This document shows, in pieces, positions 1 to 8,412 of a DNA stretch of 13,158 bases. Origin of the DNA: Desulfurellaceae bacterium. GTDB taxonomy: Bacteria; Campylobacterota_A; Desulfurellia; JAGGSF01. Location: assembly GCA_023128455.1 (NCBI GenBank), contig JAGMDW010000216.1, positions 1-13,158 on the forward strand, in the 5' to 3' direction. Numbering within the stretch: position 1 is the first letter of the stretch; each line of letters starts with the position of its first letter. A model generated the notes under the pieces. That model was not told the origin of the DNA. It searched no databases and saw only the letters and a list, made by a program, of their open reading frames with translations. Position numbers and translations under genes: made by a program.

Positions 1-1200
1 AGAGACCATCGGAAATTAGGAAAAGAGTTGGACCTATTTCACATCACAGATGAAATAGGCGCAGGTTTTGTCATCTGGCATCCCAAAGGGGCAATGCTCA
101 GACATTTAATAGAAGAATACGAAATAAAAGAACACCTGAAAAAAGGGTATGAACTTGTAAAAGGTCCCGAACTTCTGAGGTCAGAGTTATGGAAGAGAAG
201 CGGACATTATGATAATTATAGAGATTTAATGTATTTCACAAAAGTAGAAACCCAGGAATTTGGCATAAAACCTATGAATTGTTTGGGACATATTGCTGTT
301 TATGCATTTAAAAAGAGGAGTTACAGAGAACTGCCCAAAAGATATTTTGAATTGGGCATAGTGCATAGACATGAAAAAAGCGGTGTTTTACACGGTTTGT
401 TGCGATTGAGGGAGTTTACGCAAGATGATGCCCACATCTTTTGCAGGGCCGACCAATTAAACGAGGAAATCATAAAGGTACTGGACTTCGTAAAGAATAC
501 GATGGATATCTTCGGATTTGATTTCGCATTAGAACTCTCTACTCAGCCGGAAAAACACATAGGGAGTGAAGAAAACTGGCAAAAGGCAACGCAAGCCCTA
601 CAACAAGCATTAGAAAAAACAGGTAAAAAATACCAGATAAACGAAGGTGAAGGGGCATTTTACGGGCCCAAAATAGATGTTAAATTAAAAGATGCCTTGC
701 ATAGAGAGTGGCAATGTGCTACTATTCAGTGTGATTTTGCTTTGCCTGAGCGTTTCAATTTGATATATATAGACAAAGATGGAAAAGAAAAAAGGCCTGT
801 GATGGTTCACCGTGTAATCTTGGGTTCTATTGAGCGGTTCGTTGCTATCTTAATAGAACATTTCGCTGGAGATTTTCCTTTATGGCTTGCACCTGTACAG
901 GCGCGCATTTTGCCTATATCCGAAAAGTTCTTTTCTTACGGAATGGAGATATATAATCAGCTCAATGAGAAAGGTTTAAGAATAGAAATAGATACAAGAG
1001 GAGAAACCTTATCTAAAAAGATAAGAGAAGCAGAAAAAGAACATATTCCGTTCATGTGTATTGTAGGGGAAAGAGAGAAAGAGAAAAAAAATATTACTGT
1101 AAGACGAAGAAAGGGGGGAAACATGGGTAGTTTTAGCGTAGACACTTTTTCAAACATGATAGATGAAATGTGTAAAAACAAAATAAATCAAACTATATGA
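1..1200 (+). CDS. thrS: Threonyl-tRNA synthetase, 3' part (5' end outside window)
   Basis: This enzyme charges tRNA-Thr with threonine in the cytoplasm (class II synthetase). The frame is open from base 1, so the gene is cut by the window edge and the TTG at 28 is not the start. The visible 399 residues hold the whole catalytic core and the C-terminal anticodon-binding domain. The zinc ligands fit the family: Cys94 (in MNCLGH), His145 (in DDAHIFC) and His270 (in MVHRVILG), counted from base 1. Their spacing nearly matches Cys334/His385/His511 of E. coli ThrRS, so about 240 residues (TGS and editing domains) should lie upstream. Motif 2 reads RHEKSGVLHGLLRLREF. The usual Pro after the zinc Cys (NCPGH) is Leu here. 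The TGA stop overlaps the infC ATG (ATGA), which suggests translational coupling. Confidence 0.97.
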   Translation, partial: RDHRKLGKELDLFHITDEIGAGFVIWHPKGAMLRHLIEEYEIKEHLKKGYELVKGPELLRSELWKRSGHYDNYRDLMYFTKVETQEFGIKPMNCLGHIAVYAFKKRSYRELPKRYFELGIVHRHEKSGVLHGLLRLREFTQDDAHIFCRADQLNEEIIKVLDFVKNTMDIFGFDFALELSTQPEKHIGSEENWQKATQALQQALEKTGKKYQINEGEGAFYGPKIDVKLKDALHREWQCATIQCDFALPERFNLIYIDKDGKEKRPVMVHRVILGSIERFVAILIEHFAGDFPLWLAPVQARILPISEKFFSYGMEIYNQLNEKGLRIEIDTRGETLSKKIREAEKEHIPFMCIVGEREKEKKNITVRRRKGGNMGSFSVDTFSNMIDEMCKNKINQTI

Positions 1201-1721
1201 ACATTTCTAGAAGAAGAAGGGAAATGCCTCATATTAACGAAAACATCAAAGCTAAAGAAGTAAGGTTGGTTGATGAAGAAGGGAACCAAGTAGGCATCAC
1301 TCCCATAAGCGAGGCATTGAACAGAGCAAAAGAAATAGGGTTAGACTTAGTTGCCATTTCTCTAAAATCAGAGCCCGTTGTCTGCAAGATAATGGATTAC
1401 GGAAAATATAAGTATGAACAGCAGAAAAAAGAACAAAAAGCAAAAAAGAAACGCAAGTTAATGAGAGTAAAAGAGGTAAAAATTAGGCCTCGTATCGCTG
1501 ATGCAGATTACAATGTGAAGGCATCATGCGCACATAATTTCTTAGAAGAAAATTGTAAAGTGAAATTCAATGTATTCTTTAGGGGAAGAGAATTCGTAAA
1601 ACATGAGCTTGTTAATAAACTTATTGAGCGATTGAAAAGCGATCTTGCAGATGTAGGAACAATGGAAGGAACTCCTCAAATGTTAGGTCGCAGAATGGTA
1701 ATCATTTTTTTGCCAAAATAG
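1197..1721 (+). CDS. infC: Translation initiation factor IF-3
   Basis: IF-3 binds the 30S subunit, keeps it apart from 50S and checks initiator tRNA and start codon. The 174 residues show the N-terminal domain (about 12-75: NENIKAKEVRLVDEEGNQVG, then VCKIMDYGKYKYE), a lysine-rich linker (76-95) and the C-terminal domain (96-174, with FFRGREFVKHEL and GRRMVIIFLPK). Length is normal. The start is uncertain. ATG 1197 overlaps the thrS stop as ATGA and gives a basic tail (SRRRR) like that of homologues, but has no Shine-Dalgarno. In-frame ATG 1224 follows an AAGAAGG purine run with only about 3 bases of spacing and gives 165 residues. I prefer 1197, by coupling to thrS. The rare ATT start known from E. 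coli infC is not needed here. Confidence 0.96.
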   Translation: MNISRRRREMPHINENIKAKEVRLVDEEGNQVGITPISEALNRAKEIGLDLVAISLKSEPVVCKIMDYGKYKYEQQKKEQKAKKKRKLMRVKEVKIRPRIADADYNVKASCAHNFLEENCKVKFNVFFRGREFVKHELVNKLIERLKSDLADVGTMEGTPQMLGRRMVIIFLPK

Positions 1722-1729
1722 GAGGACAA

Positions 1730-1939
1730 ATGCAAAAGCTACAAAAGTTAAAGACAAAGAGAGGGGCAGCAAAAAGATTCTCTAAAACATCAAGCGGAAA
1801 ATTCAAAAGAGCCAAAGCGTCCAGAGGTCATCTCTTGGAGTGTAAAAATAGAAAGAGGAAAAGAAATTTAGGAAAAGCTGCATATATCGTTAAGGGTAAA
1901 GAAAAAAAGAATTTAAAAAGGCTTTTGCCTTACGCATAG
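1730..1939 (+). CDS. rpmI: 50S ribosomal protein L35
   Basis: L35 is a small basic protein of the large ribosomal subunit. The 69 residues carry the family core KLKTKRGAAKRFSKTSSGKF near the N-terminus, a central Arg/Lys-rich stretch (NRKRKRNLGKAA) and the typical C-terminal LLPYA. The start is well set: GGAGGA at 1721-1726, beginning on the last base of the infC stop codon, sits 3 bases before the ATG. The N-terminus (MQKLQKLKTKRG) is a few residues longer than the usual MPKLKTKRG. The 8-base gap from infC leaves little room for the long L20-binding leader that controls this gene pair in E. coli, so any L20 feedback would need a site inside coding sequence. Confidence 0.97.
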   Translation: MQKLQKLKTKRGAAKRFSKTSSGKFKRAKASRGHLLECKNRKRKRNLGKAAYIVKGKEKKNLKRLLPYA

Positions 1940-1948
1940 GAGAGAAAA

Positions 1949-2290
1949 ATGAGGGTTAGAACAGGTCCCTATAGGAGAAGAAAACACAAAAAGATACTGA
2001 AAATGGCAAAAGGTTACTATCAGAGAAGACATAGTACCTATAAAAATGCTGAAGAAGCTGTGCGCAGAGCGCTATCTAATGCTTACAAAGATAGAAAGAT
2101 AAGAAAAAGGGAATTCAGAAAATTATGGATTACTCGTATCAATGCTGCAGTAAGAGCCTTAGGTCTCAACTATAGTAGTTTTGTGCACGGTTTAAAGAAA
2201 AACGAAATAGATATAAATAGAAAAATGCTCTCAGAACTCGCGATAAGGGAACCAGAAACATTTAAAAAATTAGTAGAGGCAGTAAGGTAA
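1949..2290 (+). CDS. rplT: 50S ribosomal protein L20
   Basis: L20 binds 23S rRNA early in 50S assembly and in several bacteria also represses its own operon. The 113 residues match the family along the whole length: a basic unstructured N-terminus (RRRKHKKILKMAKGYYQRR, about 9-27), the helical core RKREFRKLWITRINAAVRALGLNYSSFVHGLKK and the C-terminal segment DINRKMLSELAIREPETFKKLVE. AGGAGAG at 1938-1944 lies 4 bases before the ATG. The gene follows rpmI by 9 bases, and pheS begins 2 bases after its stop. Confidence 0.98.
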   Translation: MRVRTGPYRRRKHKKILKMAKGYYQRRHSTYKNAEEAVRRALSNAYKDRKIRKREFRKLWITRINAAVRALGLNYSSFVHGLKKNEIDINRKMLSELAIREPETFKKLVEAVR

Positions 2291-2292
2291 AG

Positions 2293-3300
2293 TTGAGAGA
2301 AATATTAGAAAAACTAAATCAGGGAATAAAAGAGATTCGTGACTTAGAAAACCTGAAGCGAATAAAGGCTGAATACTTAGGTAAAAGGGGTTATATAACG
2401 AAACTTTTAAAGAATATTTCCACCCTTCCTGCAGAGGAAAAGAAAAACTACGGAGAGATGATAAATAGCCTAAAGAAAGAAGCAGAAAAGATATTTTCAC
2501 AGAAAAATGAAGGCATAAGAAAAGAAATAGAAAATCTATCCTTAGAGAGGGAAAAATTGGATATTTCTCTCCCCGGTAGAAGATATGCAAAAGGCAGCCT
2601 GCATCCTTTGAATATCGTTCTAAGAGAAATAGAAGGTATATTCGAAGGGCTGAATTTCTCCATCGAGGAAGGACCGGAGATAGAATATGAATTATACAAT
2701 TTTGATATGCTCAACATGCCCAAAGAGCACCCAGCAAGAGATATGCATGATACATTCTACATAGACGAGGACATACTTCTGCGTACCCACACTTCTCCTG
2801 TACAAATACGCGTCTTAAGGGAGAAAGTGCCCCCCTTAATGTTTATATCGCCGGGAAAGGTCTACAGAAGAGATGCCGATGTCTCTCACTCACCCATGTT
2901 TCATCAAGTAGAAGGAATGATAGTGGACAGAAAGGTGAGTTTTTCTCACCTAAAGGGTATTATGACAGTTTTTTTAAGGGAATTTTTTGGAGAAGAGACA
3001 AGGCTCCGTTTTCGCCCCAGTTATTTTCCGTTTACCGAGCCTTCGGCAGAAGTAGACATACAATGTATTATATGTAGGGGAGATGGCTGCAGACTCTGTT
3101 CATATACAGGTTTTCTGGAAATATTAGGCTGCGGTGTAGTTCATCCCAATGTATTTAAAGCAGCAGGATACGACCCGAAAATTTGGAAAGGCTTAGCTTT
3201 TGGTATGGGTGTAGAGAGAATGGCAATGCTCAAATACGGCATAAATGATATCAGGCTACTTTTTGAAAACGATTATAGATTCTTAAAAATTTTTGCTTAG
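2293..3300 (+). CDS. pheS: Phenylalanyl-tRNA synthetase alpha subunit (TTG start)
   Basis: PheS is the catalytic subunit of the alpha2beta2 enzyme that charges tRNA-Phe. The 335 residues hold an N-terminal charged coiled-coil arm (about 1-90), then the class II core: GSLHPL (101-106), LRTHTSPVQ (163-171), motif 2 around KVYRRDADVSHSPMFHQVEG (189-208) and motif 3 around GLAFGMGVERMAMLKYG (300-316). A small cysteine knuckle, C258-x2-C261-x4-C266-x2-C269, precedes FLEILGCGVVHP; this is common in the family. The start is TTG at 2293, supported by AAGG at 2284-2287 five bases upstream and by the homologous N-terminus REILEKL. It begins 2 bases after rplT, so there is no space for the pheM leader peptide/attenuator found before pheS in E. 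coli. Confidence 0.97.
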   Translation: MREILEKLNQGIKEIRDLENLKRIKAEYLGKRGYITKLLKNISTLPAEEKKNYGEMINSLKKEAEKIFSQKNEGIRKEIENLSLEREKLDISLPGRRYAKGSLHPLNIVLREIEGIFEGLNFSIEEGPEIEYELYNFDMLNMPKEHPARDMHDTFYIDEDILLRTHTSPVQIRVLREKVPPLMFISPGKVYRRDADVSHSPMFHQVEGMIVDRKVSFSHLKGIMTVFLREFFGEETRLRFRPSYFPFTEPSAEVDIQCIICRGDGCRLCSYTGFLEILGCGVVHPNVFKAAGYDPKIWKGLAFGMGVERMAMLKYGINDIRLLFENDYRFLKIFA

Positions 3301-3302
3301 TT

Positions 3303-5651
3303 ATGATTATTTCATTAAACTGGCTCAATGAATTCGTAGAAATTCCTTGTAATGCCAGGGAATTCGCATACAAACTCACAATGGGTGGATTAGAAGCAGA
3401 GAGTATAGTCTGCTTAAATGAAATGCTGGGATCAGCTCGAGCAGGAGAAATAAAAGATATAAAAAAAGGAAACATTAACTGGATAACGGTAAACATAAAA
3501 GAAAGAGATATAGAAATTGCAACTCGCCTTTCCTTACAAATAGGAGATAAAATAGCAGTGGTAGAGGCGGGAGGCGAGGTAGGAAAAAAGAAAGTGCAAA
3601 AAATGACATTTGGCAGTCGCACATCTTATGGTGTTATATGTTCAACTCAAGACCTCGGAATGGAAAATGAGGAATTGATAAAGCTGGAAAAAGAAGTAGA
3701 AAACGGCACATACCTGAAAGATATAAAAGAATTTAATGACTGTCTAATAACCTTTGACATTACCCCCAATCGCGGCGATTGCTTTTCCATGTTGGGTATC
3801 GCTAGAGATGCTTCTGCTATCTTTAATAAACCATTAAAAAAATTAGAATATAATTTAGAAGAAGAAGAAATTGAACAAAAGATAAAAGTAACGCTAAAAA
3901 ATACCAAAGATTGTCCCCGTTATTCTGCTCGACTACTAAAAAATGTAAACATAAAAGAATCTCCGTTTCTCATTCGTTTCAGACTCCTTAAATGCGGGAT
4001 AAGACCTGTCAACAACATTGTGGATATTACAAATTATGTTATGCTCGCTTTAGGACAGCCCCTACACGCATTTGATGTAGAAAAATTAGAAGGTAATGAA
4101 ATTATCGTAAGAGACGCTAAAAATGGAGAAAATATCATCACACTGGATGAAAAAGAAAGAACGCTCTCTGAAAATATGCTCGTTATCGCAGACAAGATAA
4201 AACCTATAGCTATCGCAGGGATTATGGGAGAAAAAGAGACAGGCGTTACTGAAAAAACAAGAAATGTCTTAATAGAAAGTGCCCACTTCGACCCCGTATC
4301 GGTAAGGATGACAGCTCGAAAACTCTCGATGCACACCGATGCCTCACACCGCTTTGAAAGAGGAGTAGATCCCAAAAATACAATGGAGGCAGCAAACTAC
4401 GCCGCTCATCTCATACAAAAATACACTCAGGGACATATTATCCAGGAACTCGTAGATGTAAAAACCACAAGCTTTCCAGAAAAAGAAATAATATGCTCAT
4501 ATAACGATATAAGAGAAATTATCGGATATGATATAAAAGACGAAAAGATAAGAAATATTATTAAAAATCTACATATGGGCTTGGAAGATAAAATAGAAGA
4601 ATTTCTCGTCCATATTCCCACATTTCGCTTTGACCTGTTTCAGTGTGAGGACATCGCCGAAGAAGTAGCTCGAATTTACGGATATAACAATATTCCTTCC
4701 ATCCTTCCCTCCACTCCCCTAATCCCTCAAAAAAAAGATAAATTAGCTACTATATCTGAAAAGATAAAGGATACATTTTTAAATAACGGATTATCGGAGG
4801 TAATAAATTACTCCTTTGTAAATATAGAAGAATTAGAAAAATATAACCTAATAGAAAATGAAATAGTAAAAATAAACAATCCCCTTTCCCTGGAACAGAA
4901 TGTGATGCGCTTTACCCTCCTATTGGGATTGCTGAATAATGTAATTTTGAATGTATCCCGATCTGTTCTCAGGGTTCCTTTGTTTGAGATAGGAAAAATT
5001 TTTATAGAAGGTGAAAAGGGAAAATTACCTTATGAACCACTCACTTTGGGCATAGCTCTATTTGGTAGAAGATATGAGCCCTGCTGGCATGAAAAAGAGG
5101 CGAATTTTGATTTTTACGATATAAAAGGGTTTTTTGAAGATGTATTTTATCTAATAGGTGCAGATGTAGAGTACAGGCAAACCCAAAATCCATTTTTCCA
5201 TCCCCAGAAGGCAACCGATGTGCTGTTTAAGGGAAAAACAATAGGGCACTTCGGGGAAATTCACCCTGAAATACTTTACAAAACAAGATTGAAGACAAAG
5301 AACGCCGTCATCTTAGGGGAAATAAACCTTGCAAAAATAGTAGAAAAAAGCAAAAAACTCATCTTTTTTCGCCATTTACCCAAATATCCGCTGGTTATTA
5401 GAGACATTTCATTATTCATGGATAAAGATATACTGGTAGGCGAAATTCTAAAAACAATAGAAGATACAGATAAACACATCGATAAAATATATATCTTTGA
5501 CCTGTTCACTAAAGGAAAAGAAAAGAGTGTGGGATTTCGCATCATCCTGAGAAATGATGAAAAGACATTTACCGACGATGAGGTTCAGTATATTATAAAC
5601 AAGGTTGTGCAGAAGATAGAGGAAAAATTCGCCGCTCGCTTGAGGAGGTAA
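3303..5651 (+). CDS. pheT: Phenylalanyl-tRNA synthetase beta subunit
   Basis: PheT is the large non-catalytic partner of PheS; it edits misacylated Tyr-tRNA-Phe and binds tRNA. The 782 residues show the family order: N-terminus ISLNWLNEFV, an EMAPII-like tRNA-binding domain (about 40-145) that is diverged at its start, the B3/B4 editing region beginning at FDITPNRGDCFSMLGIARD (151-169), the B5 domain ending in EDIAEEVARIYGYNNIP (about 449-465), the synthetase-like core and a C-terminal FDX-ACB anticodon-binding domain (about 689-781). The start is fixed by homology, since MIISLNWL is the normal N-terminus. It lies 2 bases after the pheS stop without a visible Shine-Dalgarno, so translation is probably coupled to pheS. 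The last codons (AGG AGG) double as the ileS ribosome binding site. Confidence 0.97.
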   Translation: MIISLNWLNEFVEIPCNAREFAYKLTMGGLEAESIVCLNEMLGSARAGEIKDIKKGNINWITVNIKERDIEIATRLSLQIGDKIAVVEAGGEVGKKKVQKMTFGSRTSYGVICSTQDLGMENEELIKLEKEVENGTYLKDIKEFNDCLITFDITPNRGDCFSMLGIARDASAIFNKPLKKLEYNLEEEEIEQKIKVTLKNTKDCPRYSARLLKNVNIKESPFLIRFRLLKCGIRPVNNIVDITNYVMLALGQPLHAFDVEKLEGNEIIVRDAKNGENIITLDEKERTLSENMLVIADKIKPIAIAGIMGEKETGVTEKTRNVLIESAHFDPVSVRMTARKLSMHTDASHRFERGVDPKNTMEAANYAAHLIQKYTQGHIIQELVDVKTTSFPEKEIICSYNDIREIIGYDIKDEKIRNIIKNLHMGLEDKIEEFLVHIPTFRFDLFQCEDIAEEVARIYGYNNIPSILPSTPLIPQKKDKLATISEKIKDTFLNNGLSEVINYSFVNIEELEKYNLIENEIVKINNPLSLEQNVMRFTLLLGLLNNVILNVSRSVLRVPLFEIGKIFIEGEKGKLPYEPLTLGIALFGRRYEPCWHEKEANFDFYDIKGFFEDVFYLIGADVEYRQTQNPFFHPQKATDVLFKGKTIGHFGEIHPEILYKTRLKTKNAVILGEINLAKIVEKSKKLIFFRHLPKYPLVIRDISLFMDKDILVGEILKTIEDTDKHIDKIYIFDLFTKGKEKSVGFRIILRNDEKTFTDDEVQYIINKVVQKIEEKFAARLRR

Positions 5652-5652
5652 A

Positions 5653-8412
5653 ATGAACTATAAAGATACACTGCTCCTTCCCAAAACAAAATTTTCAATG
5701 AAGGCAAATCTCAGTGAGAAAGAACCTAAAATGTTAGAAGAATGGGAAAAGCTAAAACTCTACGAAAAAATATTGGAAGAATGTAAAAAAAGAAAGAGTG
5801 CATTTATTCTCCACGATGGGCCTCCTTATGCTAATGGGCATATTCATATTGGACATGCGTTGAACAAAATATTAAAAGACATTGTGATAAAAGCAAAATT
5901 TATGAACGGCTATGATACTCCTTTCGTTCCTGGCTGGGATTGTCATGGTCTTCCTATCGAACATCAGGTAGAAAAAAAAACAGGAAAAACAGATACAAAA
6001 AGAATGAGGAAAGTATGTAGAGAATTTGCCGCAAAATTTGTAGACATTCAGAGAAAGGAATTTAAAAGGTTGGGTATATTTGGCCTGTGGGACAAACCTT
6101 ACCTTACTATGGATTATAAATACGAAGCAAGTATACTAAGGGAATTGGCTAAGTTTGTAGGAAAAGGCATGATTTACAAAAAGAAAAAGCCTGTTTTTTG
6201 GTGTCCTTCCTGCAAAACGGCATTAGCTATGGCAGAAGTAGAATATGAAGAAGATAGATCATCATCTGTTTATGTACGCTTTCCTCTTCTCACCAACATA
6301 TCGCAAAATGACAAAAGATTCCTGGGGAAAAAAGTCAGCGTAATTATCTGGACTACCACCCCATGGACATTACCTGCAAATTTAGCGATATGTGTTCATC
6401 CTGATATAGATTATAGTTTTGTAGATATTGGAGAAAGAAATGTTTACTTTTTAGCCACAGGTTTAGTTGAAAAATTGATGGAGAAATTCTCCATCAAAAA
6501 TTACAACATTATCTCCACCATCAAGGGCAAGGAAATAGAAGGAATGGAATTGGCACATCCTTTTTATAGTCGTATCAGTCGAGTGCTTAATGGAAACTTT
6601 GTCAATTTAGATGAAGGAACAGGTTGTGTTCACATTGCGACAGGTCACGGAGAAGAAGATTATAGTGTAGGATTAAAATATCATCTTCCTGTTTATTCTC
6701 CTGTAGATGAAGAGGGAAGATTCACCTCTAATATAGAGTATTTTAGCAATATGTTCGTTTTCGATGCTAATGAAGCTATTATAAAAAAAATAAAGGAGAT
6801 GAACACCTTAGTTTTAGAAGAAGAAATCACCCATTCCTATCCTCATTGCTGGAGATGTAAGAAGCCTGTCATTTTTAGAGCTACAGAACAATGGTTTATA
6901 CCTATAAAAACCTTGAGAGAAAAAGCCTTACAAGAAATAGACAGAGTTCAGTGGATACCGGAATGGGGGAAAAATAGAATGCAGGCTATGATGGAGACAA
7001 GACCCGATTGGTGCATATCCAGGCAGAGAGCGTGGGGAGTCCCCATCACTTTAATCAAATGTAAAAAATGCGGCAACATCCAATTTAGTAGAGAATTTGT
7101 AGAAAAAGTAGCAGAAAATGTGGAAAAAGAGGGAACAGATGTATGGTTCGAAAAAAAGGTAGAAGATTTTCTACCATCGAATTTTACATGTGAAAGATGC
7201 GGGGGAAAAGAATTCAAGAAAGAAACAGATATTTTGGATGTGTGGTTTGATTCTGGTGTGAGTCATGCCGCTGTGCTTGAAGAAAGGAAAGAATTAAAAT
7301 GGCCAGCAGATATGTATTTAGAGGGTTCAGATCAACATCGTGGATGGTTTCAGTCCTCGCTCCTGGAGTCTGTTGCCACCAGAGGCAGAGCTCCTTATAA
7401 CACAGTTCTCACTCATGGTTTTGTAGTAGATGCAGAAGGGAAAAAGATGTCCAAATCGTTGGGAAATGTAATTTCTCCTCAGGAAATAATAGACAAATCT
7501 GGTGCAGAGATAGTACGGTTGTGGGTTTGCGCTTCAGACTATCGAAATGACATTAAACTCTCCCCTGAAATATTAAAGAGGTTAATTGACAACTACCGTA
7601 AGATGAGAAATACACTGAGATTTCTTCTTGGTAATCTGTCCGATTTTGACGAAAGGGATAAATTAAAGTATGAAGACTTAGAAAACATAGACAAATGGAT
7701 ATTAACAGAATTGGAAAACTTAAAGAGAAAAATCCTAAACAGTTATGAAACATACGAGTATCATAAAATATATCAGTTGATTACATCCTTTTGTGCAAAT
7801 GAGTTAAGTTCGTTTTACCTTGATATGCTAAAAGACAGGTTGTATTGTGAAAGTATGAACAGCAACAAAAGAAGAAGTGCGCAAATGGCAATGTTTGAAA
7901 TACTACGCACATTTTTACTCTTAATCGCGCCCATTCTTTCATTTACCGCCGAAGAGGCTTATTCCTTTGCAAACTTAAAAGAAAAGAAACAAAGTGTGCA
8001 TCTGGAAAGCTTTCCCAAATTAAACGATGATTGGTTAAATACCCAGATTATAGAAGAATGGACAGCTTTGAGAGAACTCAAAACTAAAGCAGACAAAGCT
8101 ATAGAGGTGGTTCGCTCACAAAAGAAGATTGGCAATTCTCTGGAAGTTGACATCTACATTGAAGATGATGGGAAATTCAGAGGAATATTGGAAAAACACA
8201 GAGATAAATTGGCAGATATTGCCATTGTTTCTCATCTATTTTTAAATGAAAAACCTGATTCTCCCTTATATTGTTTGGAAGAAGGAGGACTAAAAATATA
8301 TGTAGCTCATGCTCGAGGAAAAAAATGTGAGCGTTGTTGGAAATATGATACAGATGTAGATGCAAATAAATTGTGTAAAAGATGCAGAAATGTTTTAGGA
8401 GATGGGATATGA
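5653..8412 (+). CDS. ileS: Isoleucyl-tRNA synthetase
   Basis: This class I synthetase charges tRNA-Ile in the cytoplasm and hydrolyses Val-tRNA-Ile. The 919 residues are the normal length of the bacterial type with a C-terminal zinc finger. Visible: N-terminus YKDTLLLPKTKFSMKANL, the HIGH signature at 65-68 in PPYANGHIHIGHALN, the CP1 editing domain (WTTTPWTLPAN from 233, later GTGCVHIATGHGEEDY), RPDWCISRQRAWGVPI, DVWFDSG, KMSKS at 598-602, the anticodon-binding helices and a C-terminal zinc knuckle C892-x2-C895...C908-x2-C911. The pattern is the ordinary bacterial one, not the eukaryote-like mupirocin-resistant type, as far as motifs show. The ATG is preceded by GAGGAGG at 5642-5648, inside the end of pheT. 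The TGA stop overlaps the next ATG. Confidence 0.98.
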   Translation: MNYKDTLLLPKTKFSMKANLSEKEPKMLEEWEKLKLYEKILEECKKRKSAFILHDGPPYANGHIHIGHALNKILKDIVIKAKFMNGYDTPFVPGWDCHGLPIEHQVEKKTGKTDTKRMRKVCREFAAKFVDIQRKEFKRLGIFGLWDKPYLTMDYKYEASILRELAKFVGKGMIYKKKKPVFWCPSCKTALAMAEVEYEEDRSSSVYVRFPLLTNISQNDKRFLGKKVSVIIWTTTPWTLPANLAICVHPDIDYSFVDIGERNVYFLATGLVEKLMEKFSIKNYNIISTIKGKEIEGMELAHPFYSRISRVLNGNFVNLDEGTGCVHIATGHGEEDYSVGLKYHLPVYSPVDEEGRFTSNIEYFSNMFVFDANEAIIKKIKEMNTLVLEEEITHSYPHCWRCKKPVIFRATEQWFIPIKTLREKALQEIDRVQWIPEWGKNRMQAMMETRPDWCISRQRAWGVPITLIKCKKCGNIQFSREFVEKVAENVEKEGTDVWFEKKVEDFLPSNFTCERCGGKEFKKETDILDVWFDSGVSHAAVLEERKELKWPADMYLEGSDQHRGWFQSSLLESVATRGRAPYNTVLTHGFVVDAEGKKMSKSLGNVISPQEIIDKSGAEIVRLWVCASDYRNDIKLSPEILKRLIDNYRKMRNTLRFLLGNLSDFDERDKLKYEDLENIDKWILTELENLKRKILNSYETYEYHKIYQLITSFCANELSSFYLDMLKDRLYCESMNSNKRRSAQMAMFEILRTFLLLIAPILSFTAEEAYSFANLKEKKQSVHLESFPKLNDDWLNTQIIEEWTALRELKTKADKAIEVVRSQKKIGNSLEVDIYIEDDGKFRGILEKHRDKLADIAIVSHLFLNEKPDSPLYCLEEGGLKIYVAHARGKKCERCWKYDTDVDANKLCKRCRNVLGDGI
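8397..8401 (+). promoter_or_regulatory. Ribosome binding site deciding the AMMECR1-family start
   Basis: AGGAG lies at the very end of ileS, 7 bases before ATG 8409. It favours that ATG over the in-frame ATG at 8382, which would add nine residues (MQKCFRRWD) and has no comparable site upstream. Confidence 0.75.

Noticed and set aside
258..269. Cysteine knuckle in PheS (residues 258-269 of pheS) as an unusual added zinc site
   Set aside because: The CxxC…CxxC segment before FLEILG is widespread in bacterial PheS, so it is not a novelty.
1203..1205. Possible rare ATT start codon of infC
   Set aside because: No ribosome binding site precedes it, and an ATG lies two codons upstream in the same frame.
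2270..2590. Minus-strand open frames inside pheS, pheT, ileS and others, and plus-strand frames inside prfA and the transposase
   Set aside because: They lie opposite well-conserved genes, have biased, non-protein-like composition (Ser/Phe/Leu-rich) and no start signals; they are shadows of the real genes.
8382..8408. Earlier in-frame ATG for the AMMECR1-family gene
   Set aside because: The nine extra residues overlap the conserved zinc finger region of ileS and have no ribosome binding site; ATG 8409 has AGGAG and an ATGA overlap.
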